Shown here one piece after another: positions 24,287 to 33,030 of a stretch of DNA of 64,000 nt. Source of the stretch: Porodaedalea pini. Its lineage: Eukaryota > Basidiomycota > Agaricomycetes > Hymenochaetales > Hymenochaetaceae. The notes below the pieces were generated by a model. It ran no database searches. It saw only the letters and a program-made list of their open reading frames with translations, and had not been told where the DNA came from. Each line of letters opens with the position of its first letter. Position 1 is the stretch's first letter. The stretch covers positions 124,001-188,000 of the forward strand of contig NBAY01000045.1 of NCBI GenBank assembly GCA_002794775.1, read 5' to 3'. A program made the position numbers and the translations under genes.

Positions 24287-25239
24287 GTTGAATGTGACAA
24301 CATCAAGGGGATGATTCTACTCTCAGAGCTTTCTTGCAGGTGAACTTGTTCAATTCAAAGGCTGATCTGTGTTGGAAGGAAAGAGATCATTGTCATCCTA
24401 CATGTGGACAAGGGGAAGGGTCTGTCTCTTGTTGTATCTGTTGTATCAGTCTCAGTCATTCATTTGTTATCCTTGAAGGATACTTTGATCTGAGTAAGTG
24501 TTGTGTATCACTGGAGGACATTACAAAATGTGAAGAGAAGATGGTTGCATCCATATTATGACATGTTGCATCCAAACTTTTGTCAGAGGAGATCTCTGAG
24601 GGCCAGTCCAGCACCACACCTGCAAAACTGGAGGCAACAGGTGAGGACAAGAAGGAAATAGTGATGGTGGCTGCTAGGCAAGACATATGGCCATCTGTAT
24701 GATGCATTCAAGCTCATACTGATGGAGCTGGAGAAGGTCTTCACAATGCTGTTGAACTTGCTGTTACTGGCAACATTCGCACAGCTGATGGTGATGATCA
24801 TGTGGTGGCCAACTACTGTAGCCAATCAAGCTGCATGCAGACATTGAGTTAATGTGCTATATGGACATGGGCATTGATATTATCAGACAGGTGAGGTGGT
24901 GAGCACTGAGGTGGTACCTATCAAGGCAAAGCTCATTTCACTGCCTCTCTGTGTGCTGGGTACAAATGCTACTGACAATGTGCGCTGTGTTTGTTGTAAT
25001 TGTCTCACTCTATACTTATTTTGAGTTTGCGGTATGCAGCAATTGAGTGTCTTGAGCATGCAATTGAGAAGATACAGAGCACTATTGAGGAGCAGGGTGG
25101 TAATCTCTTCAAAATGAAGTTTTATGCTTTCTTGTCCTTAATCTTGTGGAAGCTCTGGTGTTGGGTCAATGATTGTAGTGTATTGATTTGTCTTCAGAGC
25201 AAAGCTGCCAAGATGCAGAGTCTAGAACAAAATGCTTGA
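24287..25239 (+). pseudogene. SUI2: eIF2-alpha fragment (right arm copy)
   Basis: C-terminal two-thirds of the alpha subunit of eIF2, which delivers initiator tRNA to the ribosome. Recognisable blocks in order: ECDNIKGMILLSELS (S1-domain strand); FDLSKCCVSLEDITKCEEKM after a frame change; a stop where the family has RHVAEKL; IKLHADIELMCYMDMGID before a GTGAGG intron; NATDN before a second intron; then AIECLEHAIEKIQSTIEEQGG and a C-terminal stop at 25,237. The regulatory Ser51 region lies upstream and is absent. Introns are retained, which indicates capture from genomic DNA. Several stops and shifts make it non-functional. Confidence 0.8.
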
Positions 25240-25379
25240 GAAATTATCTATAGAATTATCAAGGCTTCCATTCTAGACTTATTTAATTTTCATGACATAA
25301 TGATTTTTTGCATTTTAAAAAATGATTCTAAGGCAGGAATCAAAAAAGACCTTATATAGCTAGGTACTCTCAGACATTT

Positions 25380-25735
25380 GGGTGTACCTAACTGGACACC
25401 TCCAGATAATTGGATGTACCTAACTGGGCACCCCTAGATAATTGGGTGCACCCAGTTGGGCACCCCCAGATAGTTGGGCGCACCCAGTTGGGCACCCCCA
25501 GATAATTGGGTGTGCCCAACTGGGCACTCCCAGATAGTTGGGCATGCCCAACTGGGCACCCCCAGATAGTTGGGCGCACCCAACTGGGCACCCCCAGATA
25601 GTTGGGCGCACCCAACTGGGCACCCCCAGATAGTTGGGCACTCCCAACTGGGCACCCCCAGATAGTTGGGTGTGCCCAATTGGGCACCCCCAGATAATTG
25701 GGCACTCCCAAATAGTTGGGTATACTGAGTATACT
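25380..25735. repeat. 32-bp tandem array, right arm
   Basis: Reverse-complement counterpart of the array at 15541-15965, two 32-bp units shorter. Confidence 0.85.
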
Positions 25736-26869
25736 CAACTAGGTACCTGTAAAAGATTTAGATACAGTCAACTAGTCATATCTAATCTTTTAAGCTTAGT
25801 AGTCCAGGCCTGATATTTGAGCACAGCTCAAGTCTGACTGCTTTCAAGTCTCTCTTTCATTTTAACTTCAAATCTCTTCCCTTTCTTGTTCTCTTCATCC
25901 TAGGATTTTACACTGTATTGATACTTTGTGTATCTCAGAGTGTTAGATGCTTAGTATCTCAAAGTTATGTTATGATGTTCAGAAGGTCAGCAACATGTTA
26001 GAAATGATAAGAATGCTCTAGTGGGCTTACACTCTTTCTACATTTCTATCTCAGTTTCCCTCTTAGTTTATACTCTCTATTCTACTTGGGCATTCAAACT
26101 AATCCTAATGTATCAGACCTTTGCACTTGTTCAGTTTTCAATTGCTCTACTTAAGTGTCCAGTGCAGCTATGTCACTCTAGTTAGAACTTCTCATAGAGC
26201 CTATGACATATAATCTCTCTAATATAGTTAGAATGCTGGAGCTTGATTCCCAATGTTTAATGTTAGAATATCATTAATGATTTCTTAAGTAGTCATTACA
26301 CTTTTAGCTGACTCATATTTATTTTCATTTCTCTCATACTGCTGTACAATTTCCCTATTTCTCCATTTGTCTTACAGTATATAGAACTGTTCAATACTAT
26401 CTCTATTATTTTTATTATCTTAGTCTTTCTAATAGCAACAAATATCTTTTTGTCCTGTGTGTCTAGCATGCTCAGCATTCTTTCCTGTCTGATGCAGACT
26501 AATCTTGACCAAAATTCAATTCATGCCAATGGTCAATAGCAAGATCACTAAATTGTAGGATCAAAAACAATAAAATACAACATTTATAAAGCCCCTAGAT
26601 TTTATGGCAAAAACAAATTGGGTGTGCCCAAAAGTCCCCCAGACAGTCAGTGACAGTGACATATCTGGGCACTCCCAGGGCACTCCCACTGGGTGTGCCC
26701 AAAAACTGGGCAGGCCCAGTTGGGAGTGCCCAAATGATCTGGGTGCACCCAACTTTCCCACAGTAAAAAAAATTGGGCACACCCAACCCGCACCCACTGG
26801 GAGTGCCCAGCGGATTGGGCACGCCCAGGCTCAATACCTAAATGGTCAATTAGTTGTGTGTATGAATAG
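25736..26869. other. Outer right arm: AT-rich sequence and second array
   Basis: Mirror of 14364-15540. It holds the GC-rich 31-bp array (about 26620-26830, one unit fewer than on the left) and ends at AATAG (26865-26869), where copia inserted. Confidence 0.7.
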
Positions 26870-27084
26870 TCTTAGACGAGCAGTTGAGTGGGACAAAGCT
26901 ATAGATTAGGGGCGAGAGTGCCCGTCCTTATATACAGTACAATTGAATAGTTTACTATAAAGAGTATAGTGAGCATATGGTGCATAGTCATATGAGCATA
27001 TAGTCGGAGTTCTGGAAGTCGGTCATGTGACCAGTGACGGATATTTGCTCAGGCAAGTATCCGTCAGTTATTTATAGTTCAACA
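26870..27084 (-). repeat. copia 3' LTR
   Basis: 215 bp, same sequence as 31757-31971. It is preceded on the minus strand by the polypurine tract at about 27085-27094. Confidence 0.9.
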
Positions 27085-27091
27085 CTCCCCT

Positions 27092-30000
27092 TCAAGCGCG
27101 CATTAGTTTAAGTTGTTCTACAAAGCGCTTGAGTAAAGTTACAGATAGTGCTTTAGTAAGTAAGTCTGCTATGTTATGTTCAGTGGGAATGTATTTAACA
27201 GTAATAGTTCCTTTATCAATGTGATCTCTAAAGAAATCTTTTCGTATGTCAATATGTTTAGTTCTTTGAGAATATTTTCGCTCAGGATCAGTTGCCATAG
27301 TAATAATAGCTTGATTATCAGTAAAGATTGTAGTAGGTGTAAACGAAGCCTGCAGAACCTCATTCACAAGTCTTTTTAGCCAAATAGCCTCCTGAGTCGC
27401 ATAAGCTAGTGCAATAAGTTCAGCTTCAGCTACGGCTAATGATACTAAAGTTTGTCTTTTACTTGACCATGATGTTATTGAATTGCCAAGTTTAAAGAAG
27501 TATCCGGATATGGCTTTATGCCCTTCAGTTGTCATTCCATCAGAGTCAGTGTATCCAGTAAGTTGAGTATTTTCAGTTCCGCCGAGTATGAGCCAATAGT
27601 CCTTAGTTGAGTGTAAGTATTGAAAACATTGTTTTGCGGCGTCAAAATGTTTAATACCAGGGTTAGTTAAATATCTCGCGAGTATTCCACATGTATAGGC
27701 AATATCTGGCCTGGTACAGTCTGCTGCATATCGCAGTGCTCCAACCATGTTCATATAAGGTACCTTTTCCATATAAGTAAGTTCTTCATCATTGGCTGGT
27801 GCGTCATCAGTTGATAATTGTCTCCCTGGCTCCATAGGAGAATTCTTTAGTTTAGCATTTTCTAAGTTATAGCGTTTGATAATAGTTTCAATATAATTTT
27901 GTTGTTTTAACGCTATAGTTTTAGTTTGACGGTTACGCTTAATTTCAATTCCAAGTAACCAGTGAATTTCATTTCCGTCAGTGTAAGTAACTTCATTTCC
28001 AATTTGAGTTTTTAGTTCAGTTAATAGTTTAGTTGATTTCGCAGCTATTGTAATGTCATCGACATGTACAAATAATATTAGTATAGTTTTGTTATTTTCT
28101 GTTTTGAAAAAGACTGCGTTGTCATTATCTGATCTAGTTAGTCCTATTTTGGTTAAGATTGACATTAGTTTCTTGTACCAACGTCTTCCTGCTTGTTTTA
28201 GTCCATATAGTGCTTTCTTTAATTTTAGTATTTGTCCAGGTTTTAAGTCAGGTAATAGTTTATTATATCCTGGTGGTGGTTTGATGTAAATTTCTTCACC
28301 ATCTTCAAGTTCGCCATACAAGTAGGCTGATTTGATATCTATTTGATGTATTTCATAGTCATTAGTTGCTGCCCAGGAAAGTATAGTTCGCACAGTACTA
28401 AGTCGTGCTACTGGTGCAAATAAGTCATCTGAGTAAAAATCAATTCCTTCTTGTTGCGCATATCCTTGCACAACTAATCTTGCTTTGTATTTGTCAATTC
28501 GGCCATCGGCTAACCGTTTAGTTTTGTAAACAAATCTAGTGCCAATGATGTTTGCGTTAGTAGGTGGGTAAACATATTCCCAAGTTTGTCTTTCTTTTAA
28601 TGTTTCAATTTCATCTTTCATGGCTTTAGCCCATCTGAGTGCATCTGGTCGCTTAATTGCTTGTTGGAAAGTGATGGGATCGCCAAGTTGTTCATTGTTG
28701 AATTCATTAAATTCAGTTAAGTAGATAGCGAGGTTAAGTTCTTCAGTATAGTCGAGTCCTCTAGAACGTTTAGTTGGTTTTCTTTGTCGCTCTGATCTTC
28801 TTGGTTCAGTAGGTTCAGTAGGATTGTTTTGGTTGTTTTCTAGTGGGGTATCAGTTTGCTCCCCTTCAATTTGAGAAGGTGCGACTTCGAGAAATTGGAC
28901 ATTTCTTTCAACAGTTATTTTTTGATCATGATAAATTCTATGTCCTTTACTTTCTTCATCCCAACATAGCCATCGGCCGTAGGATCCTTTAGGAGTTAGT
29001 TTATTAGTATTTTCTTCTCTGAAAATGACATGAGTGCCAAATTCATGTAAGTTATCAAAAATATAAGCTTTATTAAATCGCTTAAAGTATGGAGAGATAA
29101 AGTTAATTGCCGCTTTAGGTGTTCTATTATGTATAAAAGTTGAGTAGTTAACGGCTTCTCCCCAGAGCTTGTCCGGTAATTTATGTCCTAGTAAGTTTGA
29201 TCTAACTTGATTTAATATTGTTTGATGAGTTCGCTCAGCTACACCATTTTGTTGTGGAGTATCATGTACAGTTAGTTTTCGCAAAGTTCCTTGACTGTCT
29301 AGAAAGAGTTGAAAGTCATTTGATAAAAAGACAGTATCGTTGTCAGATTGGAGTATTTTGATTTTAATTCCATATTGAGTTGATAATAAAGTAGCCCATT
29401 TGATGTAAGCAGTATAGCCATCCGCTTTAGTTTTAAGTAAACTCATTTGGACCCATCTAGTACAGTCGTCGACTAAAGTTAACAAATATTTAAAATTTCC
29501 AATAGCAGTTGTCGGCGCAGGTCCCCAAATATCCATATGAAAATGATCGCCAAAATTTTTAGCTAATTCAGAAGTTCGAGTTTTGGGTATAACATTTCTT
29601 TTAATATTTGCTTCGACACAAATACGACATTGAGTTTCAGTTGAGTCAGTAATTTTGTAATGAATTGATTCAGGATGATTCTTAAGTAGCCATTTGAGGT
29701 AAGTATAACTTAAGTGTCCGAGTTTCTTATGAAGTTCAAACAAAGTAATTGATTTTACAGCGCTCATTTGATAATGTTTTAATATAGAGTACAGGTTATT
29801 TTTACATTGAATTTGACCGCATATTTCACCGCTAGGTGCCTTTATTGTACACAAATTTCCTTTATAAATAAATTCATATCCTTCTGCGCAAAGTTTAGAC
29901 TGGCTAAGTAGCGTCATGTGCATTTCTTTAGCATAATAGACATCTTTAATAGTAATGGTGCTTACAGTATCACCATTTGGGATCTCAACAGTTAAAATCC

Positions 30001-31708
30001 CTATAGTTGAAGTAATAAAAGTTTGTGAGTTAGCGGTTATAACAGAGATTGGGTCAGTTTGTTTAACATTAGTAAGTCGGTTGAAATAAGGAGTTAAGTG
30101 AAGAGTGGCGCCAGAATCAATAATATCCATAGTATGATAAAGTTTATTAGCATAATTTTCTTTTAAGTAAATGGCTGTGGCGCTCACATGATTCGCCTCA
30201 AAGTTTTCAATAGCATCCATGTAGTGATCGTCGCGTAAAAAGTCGAAAAGTGCAGATTCGTTGTCAAACTGCATAGTAACATCGTCGGTTATTTCAGTTA
30301 TTGTCGCAGTGAACGGTGGCGTCTGCGGAAAGTTGGGCATTTCGGCGTTTGTCGCCTGGTGCGCTTGAGCGACTGCTGTGGAAGTGGAAGCGGTCGCAGG
30401 TACGTTTGCCGCGTTCGTCGTGCTCGCCTGATGCGAGTGGGCAGTGGTCGGAGGTTTCGCGTGCTCCTGAATTCCTTTCTTCGCCATGGCATCTTTAGTT
30501 TTCTGATTCCACGGCTGGGGGCAGTTAGGTGATTGATGCCCGTAGTTATTGCAGTTATAGCACTTAACAAAGGGGTTAGAGTTCCCTGAGTTTGAGTTTG
30601 AGTTATCGGAGTTATTTGAGTATCCTCCGCGGCCGCGTCCTCGGCCTCTGTAAGCTCCATATCGGCCACGGCCTCGGCCGCGACCTCGAGTGTGTCCGCC
30701 TCGCCCTCTAAAGTAGGGGTGAGTAGCCTCGCTTTGGTAAGGGTGCGCGGCGGCGATTGGATTTCTTCGAGTATTCGCCGCGCTCCAGTTAGCAAAGGCT
30801 TGACGAGTTTCTTGAATAAGTCGGTTAGGAGTAAGTATGAGATCCTCGTGGTCGTCGTTATTTTTGTTGTATTCGTTCACGGCGTTTATTTGAAGTTCTA
30901 GTTGAGTTATGACATATTTATATTGCGGTGGTATCGCCGCGGTTATTGCTGCCAAATAAGTTGAGTCGGCTGGTTTCTTTCCATGAGCGCAAAGTTCGGC
31001 GTGGCGTCGTTCGAGTTCGTCCAAAGTTTTGTCGAGTTGAGACACATGGCCTCGGACGTTGAACAACGCTCCTTCATTTAACGCGTTAGTTACTGTGGTT
31101 TGTATGTCGTAACGCGCCTTTAGTTGTTTGAGTAAGACGTGTACTTGAGTTACGCCTAAGTAGTTTCCAAGTATTTTGTCGGGGATGTTTTTGATTACAC
31201 CCGCATAGATGGCGTTCGCAATAGTGTTTTCTTCTGGACTGGATGGTGACGCCTCCATAAGAGTTGGATGGCCAGTGGCGTTGATAGCCTGGAAGATACG
31301 GAATATCCAGAGTTTCCAGTTTTTGACACCGTCGAGTGGTTCGATGCCGTCAAATAGTTTGATTATTTCACCCGCTTTAAGTGCTGACATTATTGGTGAT
31401 TCGCGGCGGGGAATGCGCTGAGTGCGAGTAGGCGGCACTGTAGTAGGATCAGTTAGTTCGCCTTCTGATGATTCAGTAGGTGGAGTAACGCGCTCTGGTA
31501 TTGGCGGTAGTGTTTGTTCAAGGTCGCGCTCAAGTTGCGCTGGTGTGGTAGCAGATACCGGTGGAGTACGAGTTTGAGTAGTACCGCTAGTAGTTGCGGC
31601 TAGTTGTTCAGCCTGTGCTTGTGCACGAGTGCGAGGACGAGTGCTAGTAGTTGGTTTAGGAGTAGTTGGTAGTGGTGGTGTTGGTGAATGAGGAGGACGG
31701 TCTGACAT
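27092..31708 (-). CDS. gag-pol: copia Gag-Pol polyprotein
   Basis: Full-length Ty1/copia polyprotein of about 1,538 residues. The frame opens at 31783, but that ATG lies in the LTR; the ATG at 31706-31708 (MSDRPPH), downstream of the LTR and primer site, is the likelier start. Domains in order: disordered Pro/Thr-rich N-terminus; UBN2-like gag; an RGG-rich segment near 30,700; a zinc knuckle CYNCNNYGHQSPNC near 30,550; protease DSGATLH near 30,110; GAG-pre-integrase; integrase with HMDIWGP, LQSDNDT and QQNGVAERTH; reverse transcriptase with QIDIKSAYLYG and the catalytic FVHVDDI near 28,060; RNase H with GYTDSDG near 27,550; and the C-terminal TKHIDI and EHNIADLLTKAL. Every catalytic motif I can read is present, unlike the other retroelements here. 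Confidence 0.95.
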   Translation of the reverse strand: MSDRPPHSPTPPLPTTPKPTTSTRPRTRAQAQAEQLAATTSGTTQTRTPPVSATTPAQLERDLEQTLPPIPERVTPPTESSEGELTDPTTVPPTRTQRIPRRESPIMSALKAGEIIKLFDGIEPLDGVKNWKLWIFRIFQAINATGHPTLMEASPSSPEENTIANAIYAGVIKNIPDKILGNYLGVTQVHVLLKQLKARYDIQTTVTNALNEGALFNVRGHVSQLDKTLDELERRHAELCAHGKKPADSTYLAAITAAIPPQYKYVITQLELQINAVNEYNKNNDDHEDLILTPNRLIQETRQAFANWSAANTRRNPIAAAHPYQSEATHPYFRGRGGHTRGRGRGRGRYGAYRGRGRGRGGYSNNSDNSNSNSGNSNPFVKCYNCNNYGHQSPNCPQPWNQKTKDAMAKKGIQEHAKPPTTAHSHQASTTNAANVPATASTSTAVAQAHQATNAEMPNFPQTPPFTATITEITDDVTMQFDNESALFDFLRDDHYMDAIENFEANHVSATAIYLKENYANKLYHTMDIIDSGATLHLTPYFNRLTNVKQTDPISVITANSQTFITSTIGILTVEIPNGDTVSTITIKDVYYAKEMHMTLLSQSKLCAEGYEFIYKGNLCTIKAPSGEICGQIQCKNNLYSILKHYQMSAVKSITLFELHKKLGHLSYTYLKWLLKNHPESIHYKITDSTETQCRICVEANIKRNVIPKTRTSELAKNFGDHFHMDIWGPAPTTAIGNFKYLLTLVDDCTRWVQMSLLKTKADGYTAYIKWATLLSTQYGIKIKILQSDNDTVFLSNDFQLFLDSQGTLRKLTVHDTPQQNGVAERTHQTILNQVRSNLLGHKLPDKLWGEAVNYSTFIHNRTPKAAINFISPYFKRFNKAYIFDNLHEFGTHVIFREENTNKLTPKGSYGRWLCWDEESKGHRIYHDQKITVERNVQFLEVAPSQIEGEQTDTPLENNQNNPTEPTEPRRSERQRKPTKRSRGLDYTEELNLAIYLTEFNEFNNEQLGDPITFQQAIKRPDALRWAKAMKDEIETLKERQTWEYVYPPTNANIIGTRFVYKTKRLADGRIDKYKARLVVQGYAQQEGIDFYSDDLFAPVARLSTVRTILSWAATNDYEIHQIDIKSAYLYGELEDGEEIYIKPPPGYNKLLPDLKPGQILKLKKALYGLKQAGRRWYKKLMSILTKIGLTRSDNDNAVFFKTENNKTILILFVHVDDITIAAKSTKLLTELKTQIGNEVTYTDGNEIHWLLGIEIKRNRQTKTIALKQQNYIETIIKRYNLENAKLKNSPMEPGRQLSTDDAPANDEELTYMEKVPYMNMVGALRYAADCTRPDIAYTCGILARYLTNPGIKHFDAAKQCFQYLHSTKDYWLILGGTENTQLTGYTDSDGMTTEGHKAISGYFFKLGNSITSWSSKRQTLVSLAVAEAELIALAYATQEAIWLKRLVNEVLQASFTPTTIFTDNQAIITMATDPERKYSQRTKHIDIRKDFFRDHIDKGTITVKYIPTEHNIADLLTKALSVTLLKRFVEQLKLMRA

Positions 31709-31756
31709 GCAATAGTGATGAGTGCGATGAGTAGGAGGGAGCCAAGGCTCATAACC

Positions 31757-31971
31757 TCTTAGACGAGCAGTTGAGTGGGACAAAGCTATAGATTAGGGGC
31801 GAGAGTGCCCGTCCTTATATACAGTACAATTGAATAGTTTACTATAAAGAGTATAGTGAGCATATGGTGCATAGTCATATGAGCATATAGTCGGAGTTCT
31901 GGAAGTCGGTCATGTGACCAGTGACGGATATTTGCTCAGGCAAGTATCCGTCAGTTATTTATAGTTCAACA
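31757..31971 (-). repeat. copia 5' LTR
   Basis: 215 bp, identical to the 3' LTR. It is followed on its right by the duplicated AATAG and the outer 35 bp of the foldback element's terminal repeat. Confidence 0.9.
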
Positions 31972-32011
31972 AATAGACCTACTTGGTCTGCTCAGAGGGG
32001 TAGCCTGAAGT

Positions 32012-32020
32012 GTGTAGATC
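32012..32020. repeat. 9-bp target-site duplication, right copy
   Basis: GTGTAGATC, identical to 14320-14328, at the boundary where PRP8 coding sequence resumes. Confidence 0.9.
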
Positions 32021-33030
32021 GCAACAGCCTCCTCAGCACTAACATAAGGACCATCTTTGAGGTAAGCATGCTGACGCTCCTGCTCAGCTTTCAAGTACAG
32101 TCGAGTAAGACGCCCTATGTTCTTCTTGACCACAGCCTTGTCGACAGTCGCACCACGCCTGATACGCTCGCGATCGTAGTGCGCAATCGAGCACCACCAG
32201 TCTGCCTTGCTCTTGATGTACCGCAAGATGATGTTCTCGATTGCAGTCGGCATGCCAAAGACCTTCATGGAACTGTAGAATAAGGCTTAGTACGCAAAGT
32301 CCAGATTCAACCAAACAACGTACTGTTTGCCTTCCAGCAGCGCTACGCTTCCGACAAGTGCTGCGAGATAATCTTCGCCTTGTTCTGCTTGATCGACTCC
32401 GGTATGATATCAAGAATATCGTGCATCACGGCAGTGCGTAATTCCAAGTCATAGTGCGATTCGACACGCTGCTTCGTGACCGTCTATGCGATGCCCTTGC
32501 TGTTGCGACCCTCGAACTGACGCACAAGCAAGTTTCTGAGCCAGTGCTCAAGCAGCGGTACAATTCCACGCATGAAGAGCCACACTCGCCAACCTGGAGC
32601 ACAAAACACACAGCCTGGGCCCTTACCAACAGGTCCCATATTGAAGCGATAGTAGATTAGATGCTTGAGATATTTGTACATCCGGACCTGACCCATAAGC
32701 TTGTACTTGTAATGGTACATGCCGGTGAGCGCGCCGATATGTGCGAAGATATACTGCAATGCATCCGCCAGTTGGAAGGCATCCACATTGCCAAGCCGAA
32801 ATTGGACGTGCGCATCGACAACGAGCTTCGTGAGGCGAAGGTTTTCACGGCACATATAGAATGCATTTCCAAAGCGAGACTTTTTGCGTTCCTTCGTCGT
32901 GAGCGTCTTTACCGGCTTCAGATTCATGTTGTAATCGAGATGAAGGTAGTTCAGGTTCTAGAAGGATTGGAAGTCAGAATGATGTAACGCAGCTTTCCCA
33001 AGGATCATACCTTGGGATGGATGAGCGGAA
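32012..33030 (-). pseudogene. PRP8: PRP8 pseudogene, upstream half
   Basis: Middle region of Prp8. It begins with an exon ending in PLIHPK (about 33,010), followed by an intron (GTATGA...TTCTAG), then [56 protein letters not shown] and [17 protein letters not shown]. Inactivating changes include a Lys to TAG codon (after KGIA, about 32,487), a deleted Phe in VWLF-MRG, and a Trp to TAG codon (EA-stop-RCWKAN, about 32,350). A second intron follows, then [31 protein letters not shown] and [15 protein letters not shown], where the foldback element is inserted. The left end abuts RPB1 within an exon and out of register. The N-terminal third of Prp8 is absent. Confidence 0.9.

Larger units (their letters stand above)
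26870..31971 (-). mobile_element. Intact Ty1/copia retrotransposon with identical LTRs
   Basis: Two LTRs of 215 bp (26870-27084 and 31757-31971) appear identical base for base. On the minus strand each runs TGTTGAAC to CTAAGA. The flanking 5-bp duplication is AATAG (26865-26869 and 31972-31976). Its ends are verified because the uninterrupted sequence is present in the other palindrome arm. A polypurine tract (GAAGGGGAG) precedes the 3' LTR, and a primer-binding candidate (GGTTATGAGCC) follows the 5' LTR. The internal region is one open frame. Identical LTRs and an open frame indicate a very recent insertion, possibly still mobile. Confidence 0.93.
14329..32011. mobile_element. Giant foldback TIR transposon inserted in PRP8, itself hit by copia
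   Basis: The ends are inverted repeats (ACTTCAGGCTACCCCTC at the left, complement at the right), flanked by a perfect 9-bp duplication of PRP8 sequence. Removing the insertion and one duplication joins PRP8 in frame across AIYT/STVHWLE. Total length is 17,683 bp. Subtracting the copia insertion (26870-31971 plus its 5-bp duplication) leaves about 12.6 kb. This consists of a left arm 14329-20511, a unique spacer 20512-20816, and a right arm 20817-26869 plus 31977-32011. A 9-bp duplication is the hallmark of Mutator-like elements, but no transposase is seen, so the element would depend on one elsewhere. Both arms carry the same gene fragments and tandem arrays. Confidence 0.88.
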
